From Oceanimonas baumannii (lineage in GTDB: Bacteria > Pseudomonadota > Gammaproteobacteria > Enterobacterales > Aeromonadaceae), in contig NZ_NQJF01000001.1 in the NCBI RefSeq assembly GCF_002245495.1, forward strand, positions 186,001 through 250,000: a stretch of DNA of 64,000 nucleotides, read 5' to 3'. Both the position numbers and the translations under genes were made by a program. Position 1 is the stretch's first letter, and every line of letters begins with the position of its first letter. The notes under the pieces were generated by a model. It worked only from the letters and a program-made list of their open reading frames with translations, had not been told where the DNA came from and searched no databases. Below, in pieces: positions 20,357 to 30,908 of this stretch.

Positions 20357-21061
20357 TCAGTCCAGCATACTGCGAATATCTTCATCACTGGTATGCCGAA
20401 CATCCTTACCCTTGACGAAATAGATGATGTATTCACAAATGTGCTGCACCCTGTCCCCTACCCGCTCCAAAGAGCGGGCACACCAGAGCACATTGAGCAC
20501 ATGGGGGATAGAACGGGGATCTTCCATCATAAACGTCATCAGTTCACGAATAATGGACTCGTATTCCCGATCTACCTTGTCGTCTTCCTTGTGCACTTCG
20601 ATAGCCGCTTCCACGTCCATCCGGGCAAACGCATCAAGGACTTCGTGCAGCATACGCACCGTGCGCCGTCCCATGTTTTCCATCGACACCAGCGGCGGCT
20701 GCTTTTTATTGGCGTTATCAAGCAGCATCATGCCGATACGCTTTGCCACATCTCCAATCCGTTCCAGATCGGTAATGGTCTTGATGATGGCCAGCACCAG
20801 ACGCAAGTCAGAAGCAGCTGGCTGCCGCTTGGCAATAATGCGGGTGCATTCTTCATCAACCTGCACTTCCAGGGCATTCACCTTGTGGTCATTGGCCACG
20901 ATTTGACGGGCCATGGCCATATCCTGCTCATGAATGGCGGTGATCGCATCAGTCAGCTGCTGCTCCACCAGTCCCCCCATGACCAGCACCTGATTGAGTA
21001 CCCCTTCCAGCTCGGCATTGAACTGGCCGGAAATATGTTTATTGAGATTCAGCTTGTCCAT
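20357..21061 (-). CDS. phoU: Phosphate signalling regulator PhoU
   Basis: Links the Pst transporter to the PhoR kinase and holds the Pho regulon off when phosphate is plentiful. The 234-residue product shows the two-fold three-helix repeats of PhoU with metal-binding motifs of the E/DxxxD type, for example '[13 protein letters not shown]' near residue 90 and '[17 protein letters not shown]' near residue 190. It is the last gene of pstC-pstA-pstB-phoU, 10 bp after pstB, and is followed by a strong terminator. Confidence 0.97.
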   Translation of the reverse strand: MDKLNLNKHISGQFNAELEGVLNQVLVMGGLVEQQLTDAITAIHEQDMAMARQIVANDHKVNALEVQVDEECTRIIAKRQPAASDLRLVLAIIKTITDLERIGDVAKRIGMMLLDNANKKQPPLVSMENMGRRTVRMLHEVLDAFARMDVEAAIEVHKEDDKVDREYESIIRELMTFMMEDPRSIPHVLNVLWCARSLERVGDRVQHICEYIIYFVKGKDVRHTSDEDIRSMLD

Positions 21062-21071
21062 TCCGGGCTCC

Positions 21072-21890
21072 TTAACCGTAACGACCAGTAATGTAGTCTT
21101 CGGTCTTTTTCTTGCTGGGGGTCGTAAACAGGGTATTGGTATCAGCGTATTCGATCAGCTCACCCATATACATAAAGGCAGTTTGATCCGACACCCTCGC
21201 CGCCTGCTGCATGTTGTGCGTCACAATGACCACAGTGAACTGATCTTTCAGGGTATTAATCAGCTCTTCGATCACCAGTGTGGAAATGGGATCCAGTGCC
21301 GACGTCGGCTCGTCAAGCAGCAGCACTTCCGGCTCAATAGCAATGGCCCGAGCGATTACCAGACGCTGCTGCTGTCCGCCGGACAAACCGAAGGCATTAT
21401 CATGCAGCCGGTCCTTAACCTCATCCCACAGGGCAGCACCGCGCAGGGAGCGCTCTACCGCTTCATCCAGGCGGCGGCGGTCGTTTATGCCCTGCAGCCG
21501 CAGGCCATAAACCACATTCTCATAAATTGACTTGGGAAACGGATTAGGGCGCTGGAACACCATGCCCACCCGGCGGCGCAGGGCTGCCACGTCCACTTCT
21601 TTGCCATAGATGTTCTGGTTATGCAGCAGGATCTCACCTTCAATACGGCAGGTTTCCACCAGATCGTTCATGCGGTTGATACAGCGCAACAGAGTCGACT
21701 TGCCGCAACCTGACGGGCCGATAAAGGCAGTCACCTGGCCCTTGGCAATTTTCATGTCGACATTGAACAGCGCCTGCTTGGCACCATAAAACAGGTTGAG
21801 TCCGCGCACTTCCAGAGCGGTCTGCTCTTCGCTCAGACGGCCCAGGTCCAGGGTGGCGTCCTGACTCAGGGGGGTAGCTACGTTAATCAT
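21072..21890 (-). CDS. pstB: Phosphate ABC transporter ATP-binding protein
   Basis: ATPase subunit of the high-affinity phosphate importer. The 272-residue product has Walker A 'GPSGCGKST' near residue 58, the ABC signature '[14 protein letters not shown]' near residue 168, Walker B '[12 protein letters not shown]' and the switch His in '[13 protein letters not shown]'. ATG at 21890. It lies between pstA (32 bp gap) and phoU. Confidence 0.98.
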   Translation of the reverse strand: MINVATPLSQDATLDLGRLSEEQTALEVRGLNLFYGAKQALFNVDMKIAKGQVTAFIGPSGCGKSTLLRCINRMNDLVETCRIEGEILLHNQNIYGKEVDVAALRRRVGMVFQRPNPFPKSIYENVVYGLRLQGINDRRRLDEAVERSLRGAALWDEVKDRLHDNAFGLSGGQQQRLVIARAIAIEPEVLLLDEPTSALDPISTLVIEELINTLKDQFTVVIVTHNMQQAARVSDQTAFMYMGELIEYADTNTLFTTPSKKKTEDYITGRYG

Positions 21891-21922
21891 GTTTCTATAC
21901 CTCTAAAGAGTGGCCGGCCGAA

Positions 21923-23572
21923 TTACTGATCCAGCGAGCGGAATTTTTCACGCAGATGGTTGCGAATGCCGATGGCGGTCAGGTTCAGGCCCACGATCAC
22001 CGTGACCAGCAGGAACGAGGTCGCATACACCAGAGGCCGTGCCGCCTCTACGTTGGGGCTCTGAAAACCCACATCGTAAATATGAAAGCCCAAATGCATA
22101 AACTTGCGGTCCAGATGCAAATAGGGGAAGTTACCATCCACCGGCAGGTTGGGGGCCAGTTTCACCACCCCCACCAGCATCAGCGGTGCTACCTCACCCG
22201 CGGCCCGGGCAATGGCCAGAATAAGACCGGTCATGATAGCTGGGCTGGCCATCGGAATAATAATGCGCCACAGGGTTTCGGCCTTGGTCGCACCCAGCGC
22301 CAGCGAGCCCTGACGTACCGAGGAGGGAATACGGGACAGCCCTTCCTCGGTGGAAACAATCACCACCGGCAGGGTCAGAATGGCCAGGGTCAGCGCCGAC
22401 CACAGCACGCCAGGCGAGCCAAAGGTCGGGCTGGGCAGCGCTTCCGGGTAGAACAGCCGGTCGAGAGAGCCGCCCAGCATGTACACGAAAAAGCCCAGGC
22501 CAAACACACCGTATACAATGGACGGTACACCCGCCAGGTTAATAACCGCGATACGAATAATTTTAGTCAGACTGTTTTTACCTGCATATTCATGCAGATA
22601 AATGGCGGCTACAACGCCCAGCGGGGTCACAATGATGGCCATCAGGATCACCATGAACACCGTACCGAAAATGGCGGGGAACACACCACCTTCGGTGTTG
22701 GCTTCCCGTGGTTCACCACTGACAAACTTACCGATTTCTCCAAACCAGTGACCGGTTTGAGCCAGCAGGTTCATATTATTGGGCCAGGCCACATCCAGCA
22801 CTTCACCCAGAGAAATGGTCACTTCCTGGCCACGCATATCACGCACCACCACACTGTCGCGGCGGGCTTCATCACGCAGGGCAAACAGCTCCTTTTCCAG
22901 CACCTTATAATCGGCACGTAGCTGCTCTTCCTCGGCCTGAATGGCGGCCAGGGCCTCGTCGGTCAGCTCACCGTCCAGGTCCAGCTTGCGCTGCTTGAGA
23001 CGCAGACGTTCAAGCTGATGGTTAATGCTGCCAATTTCGCCTTTCTGCAGATCCTCCATCCGCTCGTTAAGCTCATCAACCCGTGCAATCCTCGCCAGCA
23101 ACTGCTCGCGGACATCACCGGACACAGCGCTGTCGTTTTCCTGCACCCGTTCAACATAACCATAGAAGTTACCGTTGTGAGAGCGCTCGATCACCGCCAT
23201 GTTGACCGGCTCGCTGCGGGACACGATGTTGGTTTCCAAGATCCAGCGGAAATCCAGCGGCACAAACTCCCGGTTACCGGTTTTCACCAGATAACGGGTC
23301 AGGGTGTCTTCAGTCACCCCTTCCAGCGTCAGGCCGGCACCACGCAGCTGGGCCACCGGCACCGCTTCCCGGTCATGGATTTCACCAATCACCGTATAGC
23401 GTTCTCCTTCCGGCGTACTCAGTTGCCATTCATAAATTGTATGTGGCCAGAAGTAGGTAAGACCGCGCCAGCCAATCATCAACAGCAGGCCCAGTACCGC
23501 TACCAGACTGAGGCTCACCGCCCCGCCGGTCATCCAGATCCAGGGCGTACCCGATTTGAACCATTTACTCAT
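21923..23572 (-). CDS. pstA: Phosphate ABC transporter permease PstA, extended form
   Basis: Membrane subunit of the phosphate importer. At 549 residues it is nearly twice the size of E. coli PstA (296). After a first membrane helix (about residues 14-36) there is a large soluble region containing a probable coiled coil (about 165-240, with 'LNERMEDLQKGEIGSINHQL'). The ordinary six-helix permease domain then begins near residue 300, with the ABC-coupling loop 'ALGATKAETLWRIIIP'. Extended PstA forms are known in Vibrio and Shewanella relatives. It follows pstC by 11 bp. Confidence 0.95.
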   Translation of the reverse strand: MSKWFKSGTPWIWMTGGAVSLSLVAVLGLLLMIGWRGLTYFWPHTIYEWQLSTPEGERYTVIGEIHDREAVPVAQLRGAGLTLEGVTEDTLTRYLVKTGNREFVPLDFRWILETNIVSRSEPVNMAVIERSHNGNFYGYVERVQENDSAVSGDVREQLLARIARVDELNERMEDLQKGEIGSINHQLERLRLKQRKLDLDGELTDEALAAIQAEEEQLRADYKVLEKELFALRDEARRDSVVVRDMRGQEVTISLGEVLDVAWPNNMNLLAQTGHWFGEIGKFVSGEPREANTEGGVFPAIFGTVFMVILMAIIVTPLGVVAAIYLHEYAGKNSLTKIIRIAVINLAGVPSIVYGVFGLGFFVYMLGGSLDRLFYPEALPSPTFGSPGVLWSALTLAILTLPVVIVSTEEGLSRIPSSVRQGSLALGATKAETLWRIIIPMASPAIMTGLILAIARAAGEVAPLMLVGVVKLAPNLPVDGNFPYLHLDRKFMHLGFHIYDVGFQSPNVEAARPLVYATSFLLVTVIVGLNLTAIGIRNHLREKFRSLDQ

Positions 23573-23583
23573 CGTTTCGCCCC

Positions 23584-25803
23584 TTACATTGAGCTGTACT
23601 TGTCACGCAGCCGCTGACGCACGAACTCCGCAACCGTGTTAAACAGGAAGGTGAAGACAAAGAGCACAAAGGCCGCCAGGAACAGAACCCGGTAGTGAGA
23701 GCTGTTCACCTCTGCTTCCGGCATTTCCACCGCAATATTGGCGGCAAGGGTACGCATGCCGTTAAAGATGCTTAAATCCATAACTGGGGTATTGCCGGTA
23801 GCCATCAGTACAATCATGGTTTCACCCACCGCACGACCCAGGCCCATCATCACCGCAGAGAAAATACCGGGGCTGGCAGTCAGCATCACCACCCGGGTCA
23901 GGGTCTGCCAGGGCGTGGCACCCAGTGCCAGCGAGCCATTGGTCAGGTGACGGGGCACCGAGAACACGGCATCTTCGGCAATAGAGAAAATGGTCGGGAT
24001 AACCGCAAAGCCCATGGCAATACCCACCACCAGAGAGTTACGCTGGTCAAAGCCAATACCCAGTTCGTTGGTCAGAAAGCCGCGAGCATCGCCGCCGAAG
24101 AACAGGTTTTCCACTGCCGGACTGAAGGCAAAACAGGCCCAGCCTACCAGTATCACCACCGGCAGCAGCACCAGGCTCTGCCAGCCTTCAGGCACGGCGT
24201 TACGCAGACGTTTGGGCAGGTAACACCAGGCAAATGCCGCGAGCAATATGGAAGCCGGCAGTAACACCAGCACCATCACCACACCCGGTAAATGGCTTTC
24301 AATCAGCGGAGCCAGCCACAGACCGGCGAGAAAACCCAGGATTACCGTAGGCAGGGCTTCCATGATCTCCACCGTTGGCTTAACCACCTTGCGCAGCCCG
24401 GGAGACATGAAATAGGCGGTGTACACGGCCCCGGCTATGGCAATCGGAACTGCAAACAGCAGGGCATAAAAGGCCGCCTTGAGGGTCCCGAAGGAAATGG
24501 GCACCAGACTCAGCTTGGCTTCAAAATCGCTGCTGCCGGAAGTGGACTGCCAGACAAACTGGGGCTCGGGATAGCCTTCATACCAAACCTTGGTCCACAG
24601 TGCATTCCAGGTCACTTCAGGATGCTCATTTTCTACTTCAAAAGTAGAAAGCCGGCCACCTTCTGCTATCAGTAACAGATTGTTACGCGGCGACAGAGCC
24701 AGGGATGATACATCCTTGCCGGCCAGCTTTTCGGAATAAAGGTGGGTGTCACCTGTGGTATGGAAAATATCCACCTCACCACGGGTGCTGACGGTAACGA
24801 AACCTTTACGGTTACTTTCGTTAGCCATGCTGCTCACCGGGCCGGAAGCCTTGAAATCGCGAATAAAAGTAAACTCGCGCTTACCGTCTTTCGCCACTTC
24901 AAACCACTGTGAAATCACACCGTTATCATTGCCGACCATGAGTGAGTTGCCGCCGGCCAGCAACATCATGGTACTGATGTTGCCCCCTTGGGCATTCATA
25001 GGAATGACGGAACGCAACCGCACCTGATTGATGTTACGCACATCATATACGGATACATCATTACCACTGCGCACGAACATAAAGCGAAGGTTCGGGGTCA
25101 CCAGCATCTGGTCTACCTGCGCCGGCAGGCTGGGAATAGCCACCTGGGTTGGGCTCAGTTCTACTTCACCGGTAAGGAAATTCTCCTTGCCCGAGAAGCG
25201 GGTAAGCACCATATCCCCACCGGCCACCACAGCGGCGGCCAGCACGTCTTCGCCATTGCTTGCAAAACTCAACCGCTCCAGTGCCCTACCCTGTTTATCA
25301 ACCTGCAGGGTAGCTTCACCAAATGGGTAAGTCAGGCCGGGGGTAATGGTGCGCACATTGTCCGGATAGCTGACATTAAACTTAGGCGCCAGTACCCGCA
25401 TGGTGCCGTCATTCAGCCCATAGGCGACCATAGACTTATCATTATTTGCCGCCGCCGTGGCGATCTCATCCTTCACTTCTGTGCGGCTGAGCAGCCCGCC
25501 ATCGTGCAGCAGAGAGTAGAACCGTACGGTGCCACTTTCAGAAAACACGAATGCCTGCTCATTTTGCTCTTCCACTCCCAACAACAAAGGAGTCCCTTCT
25601 CCGGCAAGCGCAAACTCGCCCTCCGGGGTTACCCGGGCACCGTCGAAGATAGGCTTAACCACATATAACAAATAAAAAAAGATCAGCAGTAACGCCACCA
25701 GCACAACAATGCCACCGGCGGTTACGCCCATCTGAGCCGCTCTGTCCTTAAGCCAGCGTCTGCGGCTGCCGGTCAGGGCCATGGTCTGAATTTGGGTTGA
25801 CAT
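23584..25803 (-). CDS. pstC: Phosphate ABC transporter permease PstC, extended form
   Basis: Membrane subunit of the phosphate importer, 739 residues compared with about 319 in E. coli PstC. One N-terminal helix (about 28-52) is followed by roughly 370 residues predicted to lie in the periplasm. That part contains repeated beta-rich stretches such as 'VSVYDVRNINQVRLRSV' that suggest a propeller-like domain. The permease domain then begins near residue 440, and its coupling loop is 'ALGATPWQTLTRVVML'. Start at ATG 25803 (MSTQIQ) with GGAG upstream; the frame to 25827 is rejected. A Pho-box-like site lies 49 bp upstream. Confidence 0.95.
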   Translation of the reverse strand: MSTQIQTMALTGSRRRWLKDRAAQMGVTAGGIVVLVALLLIFFYLLYVVKPIFDGARVTPEGEFALAGEGTPLLLGVEEQNEQAFVFSESGTVRFYSLLHDGGLLSRTEVKDEIATAAANNDKSMVAYGLNDGTMRVLAPKFNVSYPDNVRTITPGLTYPFGEATLQVDKQGRALERLSFASNGEDVLAAAVVAGGDMVLTRFSGKENFLTGEVELSPTQVAIPSLPAQVDQMLVTPNLRFMFVRSGNDVSVYDVRNINQVRLRSVIPMNAQGGNISTMMLLAGGNSLMVGNDNGVISQWFEVAKDGKREFTFIRDFKASGPVSSMANESNRKGFVTVSTRGEVDIFHTTGDTHLYSEKLAGKDVSSLALSPRNNLLLIAEGGRLSTFEVENEHPEVTWNALWTKVWYEGYPEPQFVWQSTSGSSDFEAKLSLVPISFGTLKAAFYALLFAVPIAIAGAVYTAYFMSPGLRKVVKPTVEIMEALPTVILGFLAGLWLAPLIESHLPGVVMVLVLLPASILLAAFAWCYLPKRLRNAVPEGWQSLVLLPVVILVGWACFAFSPAVENLFFGGDARGFLTNELGIGFDQRNSLVVGIAMGFAVIPTIFSIAEDAVFSVPRHLTNGSLALGATPWQTLTRVVMLTASPGIFSAVMMGLGRAVGETMIVLMATGNTPVMDLSIFNGMRTLAANIAVEMPEAEVNSSHYRVLFLAAFVLFVFTFLFNTVAEFVRQRLRDKYSSM

Positions 25804-25851
25804 TCCGTCACTCCGTTTGTTTTGCAACTGCCTGCATTCTATGGCGGTGAA

Positions 25852-25869
25852 ATGACATTTTTGTTACAG
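25852..25869 (-). promoter_or_regulatory. Pho box upstream of pstC
   Basis: Minus strand CTGTAAC-AAAA-ATGTCAT matches the 18-bp PhoB consensus (CTGTCAT-AAAW-CTGTCAY) at 15 positions by eye, with half sites 11 bp apart. It lies 49 bp before the pstC ATG. Confidence 0.75.
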
Positions 25870-25958
25870 AGCACAAAAGGCGCAAGCTCGCCTGTAAAAA
25901 AATCCAGCGGGGTGTATCTTGAACAGTGCAATGTTTTCATTACTTAAGGAGAGAGCCC

Positions 25959-26459
25959 ATGAAAACCCTGGTCGCCACCCTGATAGGTCCCGATAAAACC
26001 GGCCTGGTCCGGCAGCTAGCAGCTCTGGTTCGCCAGCATCACGGCAGCTGGCAAGGCAGTGCAATGAGTGAGCTGGCCGGCTATTTTGCCGGTATTGTAG
26101 AAATTCGTGTCCCCGCCGAACACAGTGCAGCCCTGGAAAAGGCCCTGGCCTCTCTGCCTGATTTCCAGGTACAGCTGGTTGAAGGCAAGAGTCCCTCCCC
26201 ACAAGGCCAGCAACTGCGGCTGACCGTGACCGCCAATGATCGGGTCGGTATTCTTGATGAAGTCACCGACATCATTAACAGCCTGAATATCAACGTAAAA
26301 AGCCTTAAAACCGACAGCCACCCGGCCCCAGTTACCGGTATTGCCCTGTTTGAAGCACAGAGCACCCTGACCCTGCCCCATGGTCAGACACTGGGAGATC
26401 TGCAGCAACGGCTGGAAGCCCTGAGCGATGATTTAGTAGTGGATATTGAGCTCACTTAG
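25959..26459 (+). CDS. ACT-domain protein, GcvR-like
   Basis: 166 residues with two ACT domains (about 1-75 and 88-165), the architecture of GcvR, the E. coli accessory repressor of glycine cleavage. Telling segments are 'TLIGPDKTGLVRQLAALV' at the N-terminus and 'VTANDRVGILDEVTDIINSL' at the start of the second domain. Start at ATG 25959 with AAGGAG at 25946-25951. Divergent from pstC and directly upstream of ppk, whose Pho box begins one base after this stop codon. Whether it senses glycine or takes part in phosphate control is unknown. Confidence 0.85.
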   Translation: MKTLVATLIGPDKTGLVRQLAALVRQHHGSWQGSAMSELAGYFAGIVEIRVPAEHSAALEKALASLPDFQVQLVEGKSPSPQGQQLRLTVTANDRVGILDEVTDIINSLNINVKSLKTDSHPAPVTGIALFEAQSTLTLPHGQTLGDLQQRLEALSDDLVVDIELT

Positions 26460-26460
26460 G

Positions 26461-26478
26461 CTGTCATTAAAATGTCAT
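26461..26478 (+). promoter_or_regulatory. Pho box upstream of ppk
   Basis: CTGTCAT-TAAA-ATGTCAT matches the PhoB consensus at about 16 of 18 positions; a third TGTCAT lies at 26486-26491. The site ends 57 bp before the ppk ATG. Confidence 0.85.
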
Positions 26479-26535
26479 AATCATTTGTCATAAAACAAAC
26501 CTAAAAATGGTGAAGCAGATATAACGGGAATAATA

Positions 26536-28590
26536 ATGGGCACGGAAAAATGGTACCTGGAAAAAGAACTCAGCTGGCTGTCATTTAATGAGCGAGTATT
26601 ACAGGAGGCCATGGATAAAAGTGTCCCCCTGATCGAGCGGGTGCGCTTTCTGGGCATCTTTTCTAATAATCAGGATGAGTTTTTCCGTGTACGTGTAGCC
26701 GATATAAAACGCCGGGTCATGATTGATGCAGACCAGGGAAAAATCAACGGGGCCGCCTCACTGCTGCAGCAAATTCAGCAGAAAGTAGTGCGCCTCGGTG
26801 ACACTTTTGATGAGGTCTATAAAGAGCTTATCGTTACCCTGGCACGACAGAACATTTTTCTGCTGAATGAATGCCAGCTTGATGCCGAACAGGAAAGCTG
26901 GGTAAGGCGTTATTTCGAGAATGAAGTACGTGCCTACCTTTCCCCCATTATCCTGGACCACGGCATCGATCCGGTTCGTTTTCTCAAGGATGAAAACACC
27001 TACCTGTGTGTAGGCATGAATAAACAATCCCTTCACCATTATGCCCTGGTGGAGATCCCCACTGATGTACTGCCCCGCTTCGTGGTGCTGCCTCCGGGAA
27101 AAAGCCGGCGTAAAAAAAGCATCATTATTATGGATAATGTCATTCGACTGTGTCTGAATGAACTGTTTGCCGGCTTTTTTGAATACGATGAGATCAACGC
27201 TTACTCCTTTAAAATGACCCGGGACGCGGAATATGATCTGTCGGATCAGCTGGATCAGAGCCTGCTGGAAAAAATGAGTGACGGCCTCAAGCAACGGCTG
27301 ACGGCCCTGCCGGTACGGTTTGTCCACGACCGTGAAATGCCCCCCGAAATGGTACAGGGGCTGGTGCGCCGGCTGCGTATTCAGGGCCACGACACCGTGA
27401 TGCCCGGCGGCCGCTACCACAACTTCAAGGATTTTATCGGCTTTCCCAATGTGGGACGCAAACACCTGGTGAACCGGCCATTGCCGCCGCTGCGCTGCCG
27501 GGAATTCCGCGACAGCCCCTCCTCCTTTGACGCCATTCGCCGGCGCGATATTCTGTTGTATTTCCCTTACCACAGTTTCAGTCACGTCACCGAGTTCGTA
27601 CGTCAGGCATCCTTCGATCCGGCCGTGGTCGGCATCAGAATGAATGTGTACCGGGTCGCCTCAATGTCACGCATCATGTATTCACTGATGGATGCCGCCA
27701 ACAACGGCAAGAAGGTGACCGTGGTGATCGAGCTGCGCGCCCGTTTTGACGAGGCGGCCAATATCGAATGGGCCAAGCAGCTGACCGAAGCCGGCATTAC
27801 CGTGGAATTCGGTGTACCCAGCCTGAAGGTCCACTCCAAGCTCTGTCTGGTCACCCGGCGGGAAGAAGGACGGCTGGTGCAGTATGCCCATATTGGTACC
27901 GGTAATTTCAACGAGAAAACCGCCAACATTTACACCGATTTTTCACTGCTCACCGCCAACCAGGAGATCACCGGCGAGGTGGCGGCAGTGTTCGACTTTA
28001 TCCGTCAGCCTTATCAGCGCACCAAGTTCCAGCACTTGCTGGTCTCCCCGCTTAATCACCGGCGTGGGGCCTATGCCATGATCGATGCGGAAATCGCCAA
28101 TGCCCGCCAGGGCCTGCCGGCCCGTATTATCCTCAAGCTCAACAATCTGGTGGACAAGGGGCTTATCCACCGGCTCTATGGTGCCAGTCAGGCCGGGGTC
28201 GATATCGATATCATTATTCGTGGCATGTGTTCACTGATGCCCGGCGTCCCCGGGATCAGTGAACGTATTCGCGCCATCAGTGTCGTTGACCGCTTCCTTG
28301 AACACCCCAGGGTGATGGTGTTTCACAACAACGGCCAGCCGCGGGTCTTTATTTCCTCGGCCGACTGGATGACCCGCAATATGGACTTTCGTGTCGAGGT
28401 GGCCACGCCCATTCTGGCCCCCGAGCTGCGCCAGCGCATCATCGACCTGCTTGAGCTGCAACTCAACGACACCTGTAAAGCCCGGATAATAGACGCCGGC
28501 CAGAGTAACCGCTACGTCACACGGGGAAACCGGCGTAAGATACGCTCACAAACTGCCACTTATGACTACCTTAAAGCGCTGGAGGGATAA
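26536..28590 (+). CDS. ppk: Polyphosphate kinase 1
   Basis: Makes polyphosphate from ATP reversibly; membrane-associated homotetramer. The 684-residue product has the N-terminal 'WYLEKELSWLSFNERVLQEA', and two phospholipase D-like halves. The autophosphorylated histidine is in 'LKVHSKLCLV' and the second His in 'YAHIGTGNFNEKTANIYTD'. ATG at 26536. It is followed six bases later by ppx, the usual ppk-ppx operon, and sits behind a strong Pho box. Confidence 0.98.
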   Translation: MGTEKWYLEKELSWLSFNERVLQEAMDKSVPLIERVRFLGIFSNNQDEFFRVRVADIKRRVMIDADQGKINGAASLLQQIQQKVVRLGDTFDEVYKELIVTLARQNIFLLNECQLDAEQESWVRRYFENEVRAYLSPIILDHGIDPVRFLKDENTYLCVGMNKQSLHHYALVEIPTDVLPRFVVLPPGKSRRKKSIIIMDNVIRLCLNELFAGFFEYDEINAYSFKMTRDAEYDLSDQLDQSLLEKMSDGLKQRLTALPVRFVHDREMPPEMVQGLVRRLRIQGHDTVMPGGRYHNFKDFIGFPNVGRKHLVNRPLPPLRCREFRDSPSSFDAIRRRDILLYFPYHSFSHVTEFVRQASFDPAVVGIRMNVYRVASMSRIMYSLMDAANNGKKVTVVIELRARFDEAANIEWAKQLTEAGITVEFGVPSLKVHSKLCLVTRREEGRLVQYAHIGTGNFNEKTANIYTDFSLLTANQEITGEVAAVFDFIRQPYQRTKFQHLLVSPLNHRRGAYAMIDAEIANARQGLPARIILKLNNLVDKGLIHRLYGASQAGVDIDIIIRGMCSLMPGVPGISERIRAISVVDRFLEHPRVMVFHNNGQPRVFISSADWMTRNMDFRVEVATPILAPELRQRIIDLLELQLNDTCKARIIDAGQSNRYVTRGNRRKIRSQTATYDYLKALEG

Positions 28591-28596
28591 GCGCCC

Positions 28597-30084
28597 ATGA
28601 CCGATCAGTACGTTGCCACCATCGACCTTGGCTCCAACAGCTTTCACATGGTGATCGCCCGCTATCACGGTGATAGCCTGCGCATTGTCGACCGGCTGAA
28701 GCAACGAGTACGTCTGGCCGATGGCCTGGACGATGACAACCGCCTTGGCCAGGAGGCCATGGAGCGAGGACTGGAATGCCTGAGGCTGTTCGGTGAACGG
28801 CTGCATGGTTTTCCTTCCACCCGGGTGCGGGTAGCAGGTACCTACACCCTGCGCGAAGCAATTAATGCCCAGGAATTCGTACGCCGGGCCCAGAAAGTAC
28901 TGGGCTTTCCCATCGACATCGTCAGCGGCAACGAAGAAGCCCGCCTCATCTATCAGGGCGTGGCCCATACCCAGCAAACCCAGGGCCAGGTGCTGGTGAT
29001 TGATATCGGTGGCGGCAGTACCGAGCTGATTATCGGCCAGGACTTCGATTGCCGGCACGTTTCCAGCCGCAGTATGGGCTGTGTCAGTTTTACCCGCCAG
29101 TTTTTTGCCGATGGAGAGCTCAGTGAAACGCGTTTCTCCCAGGCCATAGAAGCAGCCGAATACCAGCTGGTGCCGGTGCTCGGTCGTTATCTGGATCTGG
29201 GCTGGGATCAGGTGCTCGGCAGCTCTGGCACCATCAAGACCCTGCTGGAAATATGTGCCGCCGCCGCCAATGAGCCGGTCATTGATCTGCCCGGGCTGCT
29301 GCACCTCAAGGGATTACTGATCCAGGCGGGACATATCGATCAGGTGGACATTCCCGGCCTGAGCGAAGATCGCAAACCGTTGATCGCCGCCGGCCTGTCC
29401 ATCCTGCTCGGCATTTACCGAAGCTTCAACCTTGAACGCATGGGCTTCTCCGACGGTGCGCTGCGTGAAGGTCTGCTGCATACCTTCTTCGACCGGGTCA
29501 AGCATCACGATATTCAGCTTAACACCCTGCAGGCGCTCAGCCGGGAATACGAAATTGATCAGCGCCAGGCCGCTCGGGTACGGGACACCGCCGGCGTCCT
29601 GTTCAATCAGGTATGCGATGCCTGGCAGCTCGATATGGATTTTGGCAATCTGCTGGGATGCGCCGCTCAGCTGCACGAAATTGGCCTGCACATCAACTTT
29701 ACCGGGGTCCATCGTCATTCCGCCTACATTATCGGTAATGCCGACCTGCCCGGATTTACCCAGGAAGAGCAGAAGGCGCTGGCAGCACTGGCGCGTTTTC
29801 ACCGCAAGGCACTCAAGCTATCCGAACTGGAGCCACTAAATTACCTGCCGGAACAACAGTTGTGGCGCCTGGTGCGACTGCTCCGGCTGGCGGTGGCCCT
29901 GCATCGTCGCCGACAGGATGGAATACTGCCGGAACTGCTGCTGGAAGTCAGCACCGATGACGAGCTGCGTCTTCACCTGCCCGCCAGCTGGTGCAACAGC
30001 AATACTCTGCTATTCACCACCCTGGAGCGGGAACAGGCCTATCAGGACAAGGCCGGCTGGAAGCTGACGCTGGTACGGGCATAA
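28597..30084 (+). CDS. ppx: Exopolyphosphatase
   Basis: Hydrolyses terminal phosphates from long polyphosphate; Ppx/GppA family of the actin-like ATPase fold. The 495-residue product has phosphate loop 1 'TIDLGSNSFHMVIARY' near residue 9, phosphate loop 2 'LVIDIGGGSTELIIG' near residue 133, and the catalytic Glu in 'SGNEEARLIYQGV'. The C-terminal HD-like helical region includes 'CAAQLHEIGLHINF'. GGAGG precedes the ATG. Its position directly after ppk favours Ppx over GppA. Confidence 0.97.
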   Translation: MTDQYVATIDLGSNSFHMVIARYHGDSLRIVDRLKQRVRLADGLDDDNRLGQEAMERGLECLRLFGERLHGFPSTRVRVAGTYTLREAINAQEFVRRAQKVLGFPIDIVSGNEEARLIYQGVAHTQQTQGQVLVIDIGGGSTELIIGQDFDCRHVSSRSMGCVSFTRQFFADGELSETRFSQAIEAAEYQLVPVLGRYLDLGWDQVLGSSGTIKTLLEICAAAANEPVIDLPGLLHLKGLLIQAGHIDQVDIPGLSEDRKPLIAAGLSILLGIYRSFNLERMGFSDGALREGLLHTFFDRVKHHDIQLNTLQALSREYEIDQRQAARVRDTAGVLFNQVCDAWQLDMDFGNLLGCAAQLHEIGLHINFTGVHRHSAYIIGNADLPGFTQEEQKALAALARFHRKALKLSELEPLNYLPEQQLWRLVRLLRLAVALHRRRQDGILPELLLEVSTDDELRLHLPASWCNSNTLLFTTLEREQAYQDKAGWKLTLVRA

Positions 30085-30147
30085 ATCTGCCCGTTTGCCA
30101 CCAGTTCAGCGAAGAAACACAAAAGGTTAACCGGTGCGAACAGCAAA

Positions 30148-30654
<507 letters not shown>

Positions 30655-30781
30655 TCACCGCCTCCTGAAGGCGGGTATTATGGCAAAAGCCGGCCTCGCT
30701 GCAAGCAATGCGATAAAAGGCCGAAAAAAACATCATCACGAGTAATAAAACGTCAAACAAACGAAAAATAGAAAAAGAGGC

Positions 30782-30810
30782 TTGCAGCCAGTCAGGCAGG
30801 TCTTTATAGT
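30782..30810 (+). promoter_or_regulatory. Promoter of tRNA-Pro
   Basis: TTGCAG (30782-30787), 17-bp spacer, TATAGT (30805-30810), then a GC-containing discriminator. Transcription would begin about 5 nt before the mature tRNA. Confidence 0.8.
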
Positions 30811-30821
30811 TGCTCCCGATT

Positions 30822-30898
30822 CGGCGTGTAGCGCAGCCTGGTAGCGCACTGTCATGGGGTGTCAGGGGTCGGAGGTTCAAATCCTCTCACGCCGACCA
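30822..30898 (+). tRNA. tRNA-Pro (GGG)
   Basis: 77-nt cloverleaf with encoded CCA, nearly identical by eye to E. coli proL. Acceptor CGGCGTG pairs with CACGCCG; the T arm carries GGTTCAAATCC. The seven-base anticodon loop ATGGGGT places GGG at positions 34-36. The anticodon stem keeps the U-U mismatch also present in proL. Transcribed alone, with its own promoter and terminator. No integrated element follows. Confidence 0.97.
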
Positions 30899-30908
30899 GA
30901 TCATCCTC

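Noticed and set aside
30822-30898. tRNA-Pro as an attachment site for a genomic island
   Set aside because: No integrase, no repeated 3' tRNA fragment and only housekeeping genes follow.
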